This document shows positions 45,428 through 53,344 of a DNA stretch of 64,000 bases, one piece after another. Both the position numbers and the translations under genes were made by a program. Under the pieces are notes generated by a model. It did not search any database, had not been told where the DNA came from, and saw only the letters and a list, made by a program, of their open reading frames with translations. Numbering within the stretch: position 1 is the stretch's first letter; every line of letters starts with the position of its first letter. The DNA is from Pseudomonas fluorescens (GTDB lineage Bacteria > Pseudomonadota > Gammaproteobacteria > Pseudomonadales > Pseudomonadaceae): the NCBI RefSeq assembly GCF_001307155.1, contig NZ_CP012830.1:3153501-3217500 (forward strand), in the 5' to 3' direction.

Positions 45428-45874
45428 TTACTTGCCGACTTGCTTTTCCTTGATCTCTGCAAGGGTCTTGCAGTCGACGCACATGTCAGCGGTAGGGCGT
45501 GCTTCCAGGCGTTTGACGCCAATCTCGACGCCGCAAGACTCGCACCAGCCGTATTCTTCGTCTTCGATCAGTTGCAGGGTCTTGTCGATTTTCTTGATCA
45601 GCTTGCGCTCGCGGTCGCGGGCACGCAGTTCGAGGCTGAATTCTTCTTCCTGACTGGCACGGTCGGCCGGGTCGGGGAAGTTCGCCGCTTCGTCCTTCAT
45701 GTGATCAACAGTGCGGTCGACTTCCTGCATCAAGTCCTGTTTCCACTTCTGCAGGATCTTGGTGAAGTGTTTGCGCATGGGCTCGCCCATGTACTCCTCG
45801 CCCTTGCTTTCAATATAGGGTTCGAAGCCGCTGATCTTTGGCTCAGTGCTTTGCTGCTTTGCTTGGGTGGGCAT
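45428..45874 (-). CDS. dksA: RNA polymerase-binding transcription factor DksA
   Basis: Binds the RNAP secondary channel and acts with ppGpp in the stringent response. 148 residues, standard length. Coiled-coil tip at ~55-95 with acidic DPADRASQEEEF containing the Asp-x-x-Asp-Ala-type DPAD tip. C4 zinc finger CESCG...MCVDC near 111-138. All four Cys are present, so it is the zinc-containing form. Confidence 0.97.
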   Translation of the reverse strand: MPTQAKQQSTEPKISGFEPYIESKGEEYMGEPMRKHFTKILQKWKQDLMQEVDRTVDHMKDEAANFPDPADRASQEEEFSLELRARDRERKLIKKIDKTLQLIEDEEYGWCESCGVEIGVKRLEARPTADMCVDCKTLAEIKEKQVGK

Positions 45875-46206
45875 GAAATGGACCGCCTCTACTCTTGTAA
45901 TCCATTGCGCAGGATTGCTCCATCACCGACACCTGCCGGCCCTGCGGCTGCAAGCGGGCGAACTTACCAGATCAAATCGGAGCGCGCTACTCCCGGATGT
46001 CGAGGCTGCGGTCCGTAAGGCTTGCAAATGTTTGCAAAGCCTTGTCTGGCGGGTCTGGAGGCCTGATCAGATATTGATTTTAGTCAATCCTGAGGCTTAT
46101 GTATCAGCTCTTTTACGGGTGAACTTCCGGTTGTGACCGCTTTAGGTTCTCGCTCGTTCCCGGGCTTGGGTAGAATCAATTCTTTTCCCCCGTTGAAGGA
46201 AGGCTA
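45875..46206. other. dksA/aminotransferase divergent gap
   Basis: 332 nt without a gene. It should contain both promoters. On the plus strand, TAGAAT at 46171-46176 is a possible -10 for the aminotransferase. A palindromic ATTGA-N6-TCAAT element, close to an ANR/FNR box, is centred near 46080. Nothing else is recognised. Confidence 0.5.
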
Positions 46207-47379
46207 ATGGCTCAGCCCTACAGTGCGCGCAGCCGCGCTATCGAACCTTTCCATGTCATGGCATTGCTGGCGCGCGCCAATGAATTGCAAGCGGCCGGGC
46301 ACGACGTGATTCACCTGGAAATCGGCGAACCGGATTTCACCACCGCCGAGCCGATCATCAAGGCCGGCCAGGCGGCGCTGACGGCGGGGAAAACCCGTTA
46401 CACCGCGGCTCGTGGCATTCCAGAGCTGCGTGAAGCCATTTCGGGCTTTTATGAACAACGTTACGGCTTGAACATCGACCCGCAGCGCATCCTGATCACG
46501 CCGGGTGGTTCTGGCGCGTTACTGCTGGCCAGCGCCTTGCTGGTCGATCCCGGTAAACACTGGCTGCTGGCCGACCCGGGTTACCCGTGCAACCGGCATT
46601 TCCTGCGGCTGGTGGAAGGTGCGGCGCAACTGGTGCCGGTCGGCCCGGACGTGCGCTATCAGCTGACGCCAGGTCTGGTCGAGCGTTACTGGGACCACGA
46701 CAGCGTTGGCGCACTGGTCGCTTCACCGGCCAACCCGACCGGAACCATCCTGACCCGCGATGAGCTGGCCGGGCTGTCTGCGGCAATCAAAGAGCGCCAC
46801 GGCCATTTGGTGGTGGACGAGATCTATCACGGCCTGACCTACGGCACCGACGCTGCCAGTGTGCTGGAAGTCGATGACAGCGCTTTTGTGCTGAACAGTT
46901 TCTCCAAGTATTTCGGCATGACTGGCTGGCGCCTTGGTTGGCTGGTCGCCCCGGAGGCTGCGGTCGGCGAGTTGGAAAAACTCGCGCAGAACCTTTACAT
47001 CAGCGCGCCGAGCATGGCCCAGCACGCAGCACTGGCCTGCTTCGAGCCGGACACCATCAGCATTCTCGAAGAGCGCCGGGCCGAGTTCGGGCGCCGACGT
47101 GACTTCCTGCTGCCAGCCTTGCGCGAGTTGGGTTTCGGGATCGCCGTGGAGCCGGAAGGCGCCTTCTATCTGTATGCCGACATCAGTGCCTTTGGCGGTG
47201 ATGCGTTTGCCTTCTGCCGGCACTTTCTGGAAACCGAACATGTTGCCTTCACCCCGGGCCTGGATTTTGGTCGGTATCAGGCCGGTCATCACGTGCGGTT
47301 CGCCTACACCCAGAGCCTGCCACGCTTGCAGGAAGCGGTTCAGCGGATTGCCCGTGGCCTGCGGAGCTGGCAAGGCTGA
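46207..47379 (+). CDS. PLP-dependent class I/II aminotransferase
   Basis: 390 residues. Fold type I landmarks are [15 protein letters not shown] (~37-51), [29 protein letters not shown] (~175), [12 protein letters not shown], and the PLP lysine in [17 protein letters not shown] (~237). C-terminal Arg of [11 protein letters not shown] binds the substrate carboxylate. Substrate unknown: AspC/AlaT-like by sequence. The stop and the sfsA start overlap by one base (TGATG), so they are coupled. Confidence 0.9.
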   Translation: MAQPYSARSRAIEPFHVMALLARANELQAAGHDVIHLEIGEPDFTTAEPIIKAGQAALTAGKTRYTAARGIPELREAISGFYEQRYGLNIDPQRILITPGGSGALLLASALLVDPGKHWLLADPGYPCNRHFLRLVEGAAQLVPVGPDVRYQLTPGLVERYWDHDSVGALVASPANPTGTILTRDELAGLSAAIKERHGHLVVDEIYHGLTYGTDAASVLEVDDSAFVLNSFSKYFGMTGWRLGWLVAPEAAVGELEKLAQNLYISAPSMAQHAALACFEPDTISILEERRAEFGRRRDFLLPALRELGFGIAVEPEGAFYLYADISAFGGDAFAFCRHFLETEHVAFTPGLDFGRYQAGHHVRFAYTQSLPRLQEAVQRIARGLRSWQG

Positions 47380-48092
47380 TGCATTTCAATCCTCCTCTGG
47401 AAGAAGGTCGGCTGATTCGTCGCTACAAGCGTTTTCTCGCCGATATCGAAACCGTTAGCGGCGAGTTGCTGACTATTCACTGCCCAAACACCGGGTCGAT
47501 GTTCAACTGCATGGTCGAAGGCGGGCAGGTCTGGTTCAGCCGCTCCAGCGATCCGAAACGCAAGTTGCCCGGCACCTGGGAAATCAGTGAAACCCCGCAA
47601 GGGCGGCTGGCCTGCGTGAACACCGCGCGGGCCAATACCTTGATTGAAGAAGCGCTACGTGGCGGTTTGATCAGCGAGCTCAATGGCTTTACCGGGCTCA
47701 AGCGTGAAGTGCCGTATGGTCAGGAAAACAGCCGCATCGATTTCCGCCTCGATTACCCGAGCGGCCCGGCCTTCGTCGAAGTCAAAAGCGTCACGCTGGG
47801 CTTCGATGGCTCAGCGGTTGCGGCGTTTCCGGACGCAGTGACTCAGCGCGGTGCCAAGCACTTGCGCGAGCTGGCGTGCCTGGCGCGGGACGGTATTCGT
47901 GCGGTGCAGTTGTATTGCGTCAATCTGACCGGCATTGACTCGGTGCGCCCGGCCGAGGAGATCGATCCGGGTTACGCGGCCGCTTTGCGTGAGGCGAAAG
48001 CGGCCGGGGTTGAAGTGTTGGCGTACGGTGTGAGCCTGACCTCGCACGAGGTACGTGTTGACCGTCGACTGGAGGTGTTGCTGAGCTCTTGA
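47379..48092 (+). CDS. sfsA: Sugar fermentation stimulation protein SfsA homologue
   Basis: 237 residues, full length for SfsA. N-terminal [30 protein letters not shown] (OB-fold). Then [23 protein letters not shown], a PD-(D/E)XK nuclease-like core with D, E and K in place, and [16 protein letters not shown]. Named for a maltose phenotype in E. coli, where it binds DNA. True function open. Confidence 0.93.
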   Translation: MHFNPPLEEGRLIRRYKRFLADIETVSGELLTIHCPNTGSMFNCMVEGGQVWFSRSSDPKRKLPGTWEISETPQGRLACVNTARANTLIEEALRGGLISELNGFTGLKREVPYGQENSRIDFRLDYPSGPAFVEVKSVTLGFDGSAVAAFPDAVTQRGAKHLRELACLARDGIRAVQLYCVNLTGIDSVRPAEEIDPGYAAALREAKAAGVEVLAYGVSLTSHEVRVDRRLEVLLSS

Positions 48093-48104
48093 AGATAGTC
48101 GTTC

Positions 48105-48422
48105 CTAAAGTTGAACCCAGATTCCCATGCTGTCTTCGCGGCATGCCAGGGCACTGAGGGACTGCCCGGCACAGGGCCCGGCCACGCATTCACCGCTTTC
48201 GATCAGAAACAATGCACCGTGAGTGGCGCACTGGATCAGGCTGGCGCTGGGGTCGAGAAACTGGTCCGGCTGCCATTCCAGGCCGACACCGCGATGCGGG
48301 CAGCGATTTTCGTACACGTAGACCCGGCCTTCACGGCGTACGGCAAACAACTTCTGGCCATCGATCTCGAAACCACGGCTGCTGGCATCGACCAGCTCGG
48401 CGCTGGAGCAAAGAAACTTCAT
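48105..48422 (-). CDS. Small Rieske [2Fe-2S] protein
   Basis: 105 residues from ATG 48422 (MKFLCSSAELVD); a longer frame to 48521 has no conserved content. Rieske ligands CPHRG (~43-47) and CATHGA (~63-68), with the usual spacing. It resembles the ferredoxin component NirD/BphF group. Substrate partner unknown and no oxygenase is adjacent. Convergent with sfsA (12-nt gap) and divergent from phuT. Confidence 0.88.
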   Translation of the reverse strand: MKFLCSSAELVDASSRGFEIDGQKLFAVRREGRVYVYENRCPHRGVGLEWQPDQFLDPSASLIQCATHGALFLIESGECVAGPCAGQSLSALACREDSMGIWVQL

Positions 48423-48507
48423 GACTATCCTCAAGTGCCAAAGGCTCTGGCCTCTGGCGGTGATGCGTGCGCGCTCACTGGTTAGCAAATGTGTCTGCGC
48501 TTGACGT

Positions 48508-48526
48508 GCAAATGCAAACAATTATC
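48508..48526 (+). promoter_or_regulatory. Fur-box-like sequence upstream of phuT
   Basis: AATGCAAACAATTATC (48511-48526) matches 12 of 16 positions of AATGATAATCATTATC. It lies about 85 nt before phuT. Iron control of haem uptake genes by Fur is the known pattern. Confidence 0.5.
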
Positions 48527-48607
48527 AAATGGGTGTTTCGCCCGTGGCGGCTGCGTAGCTGACGACGCCTTGATCCTGCGGGAAAACTCCACAAAGGAAA
48601 CCCTGTT

Positions 48608-49495
48608 ATGCGCCTGAGTACCAGCGCTATTGCGCTCTGTGTCGGACTTTTGCTCAGCCATGGGGCTCAAGCGACCGAATTGCCGCAACGCTGGGTCAGT
48701 GCCGGCGGGGCTTTGTCCGAGTGGGTGAGTGCGTTGGGCGGCGAGTCGAAACTGGTCGGCGTCGACAGCACCAGCCAACATCCTGAATCGCTCAAGGCCT
48801 TGCCGAGTATCGGTTATCAGCGGCAATTGTCGGCAGAGGGCATTCTGAGTTTGCGGCCGCAACTTCTCATTGGCACCGAAGAAATGGGCCCGCCGCCAGT
48901 GTTGTCGCAGATTCGCGGTGCCGGGGTGCAGGTTGAGTTGTTCTCTGCACAACCTGACTTGCCAACTCTGCAAGGCAACTTGCAGCACCTGGGTAAATTG
49001 CTCGGTAGCGAGTCGCAGGCCACCGCCCTGTTCGACAGTTATCAACAGCAACTTGAACAGCAGAAAGCCTGGGTCAGCCAGGTTCAGGCCAAACAAAAGG
49101 CGCCGGGCGTGTTGTTGTTGCTGGGGCATGCTGGCGGCAAGCCGCTGATCGCCGGCAAAGACACCGCAGCCGATTGGCTGTTGCAGCAGGCGGGTGGGCA
49201 TAACCTGGCGACCCATACCGGTTACAAGCCTTTTTCCGTTGAGTCCCTCGCAGGCCTGACGCCAGACGTGCTGGTGTTTGCCGACCGGGCGCTGACCGGT
49301 AACGCCGCGCGTGCCGCGTTGTTCAAGGAAAACCCGATTCTTGCGTCGACGCCGGCGGCCAAGGCCGGACGGGTGTTCGAGCTGGACCCTACGCTGTTGG
49401 TTGGCGGCTTGGGGCCGCGCTTGCCGGAAAGCCTGGTAAAGCTGTCCGCCGGGTTCTATCCCGCTGAATCGGCCAAGGCAACCATCGCCCCATGA
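48608..49495 (+). CDS. phuT: Haem ABC transporter periplasmic binding protein PhuT
   Basis: 295 residues. Sec signal to about AQA-TEL (~22). Class III binding protein with RWVSAGGALSEWVSALGGESKLVGVD and IGYQRQLSAEGILSLRPQLLIG, whose Tyr70 fits the haem-coordinating Tyr of PhuT/ShuT. Carries haem from the outer-membrane receptor to PhuUV. The stop overlaps the phuU start by 4 nt. No receptor gene phuR or cytoplasmic haem chaperone phuS is found in the window. Confidence 0.93.
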   Translation: MRLSTSAIALCVGLLLSHGAQATELPQRWVSAGGALSEWVSALGGESKLVGVDSTSQHPESLKALPSIGYQRQLSAEGILSLRPQLLIGTEEMGPPPVLSQIRGAGVQVELFSAQPDLPTLQGNLQHLGKLLGSESQATALFDSYQQQLEQQKAWVSQVQAKQKAPGVLLLLGHAGGKPLIAGKDTAADWLLQQAGGHNLATHTGYKPFSVESLAGLTPDVLVFADRALTGNAARAALFKENPILASTPAAKAGRVFELDPTLLVGGLGPRLPESLVKLSAGFYPAESAKATIAP

Positions 49496-50529
49496 GTACT
49501 CTGGTCAAACCTCGTTCGTTGTTCATCGGGCTGAGCTTGCTGTGTTTGTTGGCGATCTGGTTGTCATTGGCCCTGGGCCCGGTCAGCTTGCCGCTGCTCG
49601 ATACGTTGCGCGCCGCAATGCGGATGATCGGTCTGCCGGTTCCTGCCGAGGGATTGGAGCAGGCTGAACTGATCCTCGGGCAGATTCGCTTGCCGCGTAC
49701 TTTGCTCGGTCTGGCGGTGGGCGGGGTGCTGGCGTTGTCTGGCGTGGCGATGCAGGGGTTGTTCCGCAATCCGCTGGCCGATCCGGGGTTGGTCGGCGTT
49801 TCCAGTGGTGCAGCCTTGGGCGCGGCGATTGCGATTGTTGGCGGCTCGCTGTTTGGCGGCTTGCCTGAGGCGATCGGTCCTTACCTGTTATCGCTGTGTG
49901 CGTTTCTGGGTGGGCTCGGGGTGACGGCGCTGGTTTACCGTCTTGGTCGGCGTAACGGCCAGACCAACGTGGCAACCATGTTGCTGGCAGGCATCGCTCT
50001 GACGGCGCTGGCCAGTTCGGCGGTGGGTTTGTTCACCTATCTGGCGGACGACGCGACCTTGCGTACGCTGACCTTCTGGAACCTGGGCAGCCTGAATGGC
50101 GCCAGCTATGCGCGACTCTGGCCATTGTTGTTGGTGAGCGCCGCGGTAGCGCTGTGGTTGCCGCGCCGGGCCAAGGCGTTGAATGCGTTGTTGCTCGGTG
50201 AGTCCGAGGCCAGTCATTTGGGGATCAACGTCGAAGGGCTCAAGCGCGAGCTGGTGTTCTGCACCGCGCTGGGCGTCGGTGCCGCTGTTGCGGCGGCAGG
50301 GATGATCGGTTTTGTCGGGCTGGTGGTGCCGCATCTGGTGCGACTGTTGGCGGGACCCGATCATCGCGTGCTGTTACCGGCTTCAGTCCTGGCGGGCGCC
50401 AGCCTGTTGCTGTTTGCCGATCTGGTGGCGCGCTTGGCGCTGGCCCCGGCTGAATTGCCGATTGGCATCGTTACGGCGTTTATCGGCGCACCGTTCTTTC
50501 TATATTTGCTGCTACGAGGTCGCGCCTGA
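49492..50529 (+). CDS. phuU: Haem ABC transporter permease PhuU
   Basis: 345-residue FecCD/BtuC-type permease with about ten transmembrane helices. Typical segments are [46 protein letters not shown] and the cytoplasmic coupling region [20 protein letters not shown]. Overlaps phuT by 4 nt. Its final base is the first base of phuV, so the operon is tightly coupled. Confidence 0.95.
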   Translation: MSTLVKPRSLFIGLSLLCLLAIWLSLALGPVSLPLLDTLRAAMRMIGLPVPAEGLEQAELILGQIRLPRTLLGLAVGGVLALSGVAMQGLFRNPLADPGLVGVSSGAALGAAIAIVGGSLFGGLPEAIGPYLLSLCAFLGGLGVTALVYRLGRRNGQTNVATMLLAGIALTALASSAVGLFTYLADDATLRTLTFWNLGSLNGASYARLWPLLLVSAAVALWLPRRAKALNALLLGESEASHLGINVEGLKRELVFCTALGVGAAVAAAGMIGFVGLVVPHLVRLLAGPDHRVLLPASVLAGASLLLFADLVARLALAPAELPIGIVTAFIGAPFFLYLLLRGRA

Positions 50530-51296
50530 TGCTGCGAGTGGAAAACCTGCAGATCTGCCGCGGCAAGAAAATCGTCCTGGCCGATATCGATCTTGAGCTC
50601 AAGCCGGGCGAAGTTCTCGGAGTGCTGGGCCCCAACGGCGCGGGCAAAAGTACCTTGCTCGGCGCGTTATGCGGCGAGTTACGTCCTGATCATGGTCGTG
50701 TCTGGCTCGATCAGCGCGAGCTAAGCCAATGGGATGGTGCACAACGGGCGCAACGCCTGGCGGTATTGCCTCAGACCTCGACCCTGGATTTTGCGTTCCG
50801 GGTCGAGGAAGTGGTCGGCATGGGCCGTTTGCCGCATCAAACAGGCCGGGTGCGCGATGACGAGATTGTCGCCGCTGCCTTGCAGGCCGCCGATGTCGGG
50901 CATTTGAGTGGCCGCAGCTACCTCGCCCTGTCCGGCGGCGAACGCCAGCGTGTGCATCTGGCGCGGGTGCTGGCGCAGCTTTGGCCGGGGGAGGCCGGGC
51001 AAACCTTGCTGCTCGACGAGCCGACGTCGATGCTCGATCCGCTGCATCAGCACACCACCTTGCAGGCGATTCGTGAATTTGCTGATCGCGGAGCGGCGGT
51101 GCTGGTGATTCTGCATGACCTGAATCTGGCGGCGCGTTACTGTGATCGCATTCTGTTGCTCGAAAGTGGCCGTCCGCATGCATTGGACACACCGCAGCAG
51201 GTGCTGCGGCCGGAGCCGCTCAAAGCCGTGTTCGGGCTGGATGTGTTGGTGCAGCCGCACCCGGAGCGCGGGCATCCACTGATCATCGCCCGTTGA
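50529..51296 (+). CDS. phuV: Haem ABC transporter ATPase PhuV
   Basis: 255 residues. Walker [10 protein letters not shown] at ~36-44, Q-loop VLPQTS, signature [17 protein letters not shown], Walker [12 protein letters not shown], switch His [11 protein letters not shown]. Family HmuV/PhuV. Energises PhuU for haem import. Starts at ATG 50529, overlapping the phuU stop (TGATG). Confidence 0.95.
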   Translation: MLRVENLQICRGKKIVLADIDLELKPGEVLGVLGPNGAGKSTLLGALCGELRPDHGRVWLDQRELSQWDGAQRAQRLAVLPQTSTLDFAFRVEEVVGMGRLPHQTGRVRDDEIVAAALQAADVGHLSGRSYLALSGGERQRVHLARVLAQLWPGEAGQTLLLDEPTSMLDPLHQHTTLQAIREFADRGAAVLVILHDLNLAARYCDRILLLESGRPHALDTPQQVLRPEPLKAVFGLDVLVQPHPERGHPLIIAR

Positions 51297-51305
51297 GGTG
51301 AGCTC

Positions 51306-52157
51306 ATGCGTGGGATATTGATTCTGGCGCTGTTGTTACTGGTGTCATGCCAAAACATGGCACCCAGTGCCGTGGATCAACCGGCTGGGGTGATTCGCGA
51401 TCTGCATAGCGGTCAGCGTCTGAGCGCGCAAGCGCTGGTCGAGCGGTTGGCCGGGGCGCCACGGCTGATCGTTGGCGAGCTGCATGACAATCCTGATCAT
51501 CATCACGCACAGCTGTGGTTATTGCAGGCACTGTCCCAGCGCCGGACTCAGGGCAGCGTGCTGCTGGAAATGCTGACGCCGGACCAGCAGGCACGTGTCG
51601 ATGAAATCCATGCGTTGGACACCGCTCGCTGGCCCGCCGATTTGCCGGCGGCGTTGGCCTGGCAATCGGGTTGGGACTGGAATCTGTATGGGCCGATTGT
51701 GCGCTTTGCCCTGGCTCAGCCCTATCCGTTATTGGCGGCGAATCTGGACTCGACTGACGTTCGGCGTATGTACAAGCAAGCGCCGGCCGTAAGCGGAACC
51801 CGGTCGAATGCACCAGCGGTCAGGAATGAGCTGCTGGCGCAAATCCGTGAGTCTCATTGCGGGTTGTTACCCGAAAGCCGGATGCCGGCCATGCTGGCGG
51901 TTCAGCAACAACGTGATCGGCAAATGGCCGAACAACTGCTGGCAGCGCCCGCGCCGGCATTGTTGTTTGCCGGCGCTTATCACGCACGGCTGGACATTGG
52001 CGTACCGCTGCATGTGCAGGATCTTGGTGAGCATTCGGCGCCCGTGGTGGTGATGCTGGCGGAGAAGGGAGCTGTGGTCTCGTCGGCATCGGCGGATTAC
52101 GTCTGGTACACGGCCGCCCGCCCCGTGCAGGACTATTGCGCGCAAATGCGTCAGTAA
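51306..52157 (+). CDS. phuW: ChaN-family haem-binding lipoprotein (PhuW)
   Basis: 283 residues. Lipoprotein signal MRGILILALLLLVSC with lipobox LVSC (Cys15). The DUF399/ChaN core has LIVGELHDNPDHHHAQLWLLQAL (His cluster at ~60-66), LEMLTPDQQ, and LLFAGAYHARLDIGVPLHV. Relatives such as Campylobacter ChaN bind haem. Corresponds to phuW at the end of the phu operon in P. aeruginosa; 9 nt after phuV. Convergent with prrF. Confidence 0.88.
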   Translation: MRGILILALLLLVSCQNMAPSAVDQPAGVIRDLHSGQRLSAQALVERLAGAPRLIVGELHDNPDHHHAQLWLLQALSQRRTQGSVLLEMLTPDQQARVDEIHALDTARWPADLPAALAWQSGWDWNLYGPIVRFALAQPYPLLAANLDSTDVRRMYKQAPAVSGTRSNAPAVRNELLAQIRESHCGLLPESRMPAMLAVQQQRDRQMAEQLLAAPAPALLFAGAYHARLDIGVPLHVQDLGEHSAPVVVMLAEKGAVVSSASADYVWYTAARPVQDYCAQMRQ

Positions 52158-52197
52158 CAAGCAGTCGGCATATCTCGCGAAGCACTTTTCGACAGGC

Positions 52198-52224
52198 AAA
52201 AAAAGACCCGGCAAGAGCCGGGTC
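52198..52224 (-). terminator. Terminator of prrF
   Basis: Eight-bp stem (52205-52212 with 52217-52224), 4-nt loop; on the minus strand followed by T7. It may also slow plus-strand transcription from phuW. Confidence 0.92.
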
Positions 52225-52311
52225 AAATAACCGTGATTAGCCTGATGAGGAGATAATCTGAGAGTCCGAACCAATGGTCTTTCAGAAGATCAGCTGATCT
52301 CGCGATCAGTT
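52198..52311 (-). ncRNA. prrF: PrrF iron-responsive small RNA
   Basis: About 114 nt, read right to left from ~52311. It contains the conserved PrrF core, seen on the minus strand as CTCTCAGATTATCTCCTCAT followed by CAGGCTAATCACGG (about 52231-52264). It ends in a GACCCGGC-loop-GCCGGGTC hairpin and T-tract (52198-52224). Under low iron PrrF base-pairs with mRNAs for iron-rich proteins. Location beside phuW matches the P. aeruginosa prrF locus, but only one copy is present here. Confidence 0.93.
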
Positions 52312-52313
52312 GT

Positions 52314-52345
52314 GATAATCATAACGATTCTCATTTCTAAGTCAA
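52314..52345 (-). promoter_or_regulatory. PrrF promoter with overlapping Fur box
   Basis: Minus strand -35 TTGACT (52340-52345), 16-nt spacer, -10 TATGAT (52318-52323), predicted start 52311. The Fur-box-like GATAATCATAACGATTCTC (plus strand, 52314-52332) covers the -10 and spacer, so bound Fur would block RNA polymerase. Confidence 0.88.
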
Positions 52346-52412
52346 TCGCTGTTTTCCGAGTTCTATGCTCTTTTGCTAAACACTTGTTTGGATCGCCTGT
52401 AAATGCTGGGCT

Positions 52413-52688
52413 TTAGACCTTGTGACGTGACGAAATGGCTTCAAGCTGTTTATTGAGTGCTTCCTTGCGATCAGCGGGGATATCGTTCCAGTGCACATCC
52501 ATCAGCGCCCCCTCAATCGCATACAACAACACCTTCGAGGCGCGAAACCCGCGAGTGCGTACCGCACGATAAGCATCTACCGCGCCCAGGCGGCGCAAGT
52601 CCGAGGCGCTGTGGATGCCCACGGCATGCAGCCATTGCGCCGATGTCTTGCCAAGGTTTTTCAGGTGTTGCAGTTCATCATTCATCAA
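52413..52688 (-). CDS. Stand-alone TfoX C-terminal domain protein
   Basis: 91 residues, start ATG 52688 (or 52685). Helical TfoX_C domain only: LKNLGKTSAQWLHAVGIHSASDLRRLGAVDAYRAVR, a helix-hairpin-helix-like region, then LLYAIEGALMDVHWNDIP. The TfoX N-domain found in the competence regulator Sxy/TfoX is absent. Role unknown in Pseudomonas; competence control is not implied by this half alone. Upstream neighbour region 52689-52909 shows nothing. Confidence 0.85.
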   Translation of the reverse strand: MMNDELQHLKNLGKTSAQWLHAVGIHSASDLRRLGAVDAYRAVRTRGFRASKVLLYAIEGALMDVHWNDIPADRKEALNKQLEAISSRHKV

Positions 52689-52909
52689 GCCTCCTTGCGA
52701 CAGCCGAAGAGTGCGTGGGCAAGCCTCACAGGAGTGTAGCGGTCAGTAGGAAAAGCGTGGTTGTTTGGTCAGTTTGAACGCAAAAGCTTCTAAGGCGTTC
52801 TACCAGATAGTTCTGGAAAGGGCGGTAGCGGCGGCAGGAAAGGACTTGGGAGATCAGGCATGCAGTCCGGCGCGCAGCAGGGGCACCGGACTTCAGGTGA
52901 CGGCAGGTG

Positions 52910-53254
52910 TTAGCGGGTGCGGTAGCGCAGGCGAGTGCCGAAATTCATCGACATGAGAATTTCGTCAGCGCTCAGCTCGGAGGGAAAGTAAGCGCCGGAG
53001 ATTTGTGCGTGGGCCAGGCTCGCGCCTTCGAGGGAGGCATCACGAAAATCAATGCCGCGCAGGTCGGCAGAGCGGAAATAGGCATCGCTGAAATCAATAC
53101 CTTCGGCGTTCAGCTCGCGCAGGTCGAGGCCACGAAAGTCGCCGCCCACCATATCGATAGGCCCGGACTTGGGCCTTTCGCGATTGAAGCCTTCGATGTC
53201 GTCTTTGTGCAGCAGGGCATATAGCGGGGTGTCGAGAAGTTTCGGCTGGCTCAT
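52910..53254 (-). CDS. Pentapeptide-repeat protein
   Basis: 114 residues. Pentapeptide A(D/N)LXX-type coils lie at ~38-90 (DFRGLDLRELNAEGIDFSD, RSADLRGIDFRDASLEGASLAHAQISGAYF), too few for a long gyrase-mimic helix. N-terminal LLDTPLYALLHKDDIEGFN and the C-terminal Arg-rich RLRYRTR flank it. No signal peptide. Function unknown. Confidence 0.85.
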   Translation of the reverse strand: MSQPKLLDTPLYALLHKDDIEGFNRERPKSGPIDMVGGDFRGLDLRELNAEGIDFSDAYFRSADLRGIDFRDASLEGASLAHAQISGAYFPSELSADEILMSMNFGTRLRYRTR

Positions 53255-53344
53255 GGTGTCACCTGTTGGTTTTATGACGCCAGTATAGTGCCACTATTTT
53301 GCAGGCGTGAAGCCGGTTAGGGCTTCGCGCCTGAATTTAGTTTC

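Noticed and set aside
52157..52412. Possible Fur-regulated protein gene between phuW and the TfoX-C gene
   Set aside because: No open frame with a ribosome-binding site; promoter, core and terminator identify the sRNA PrrF instead.
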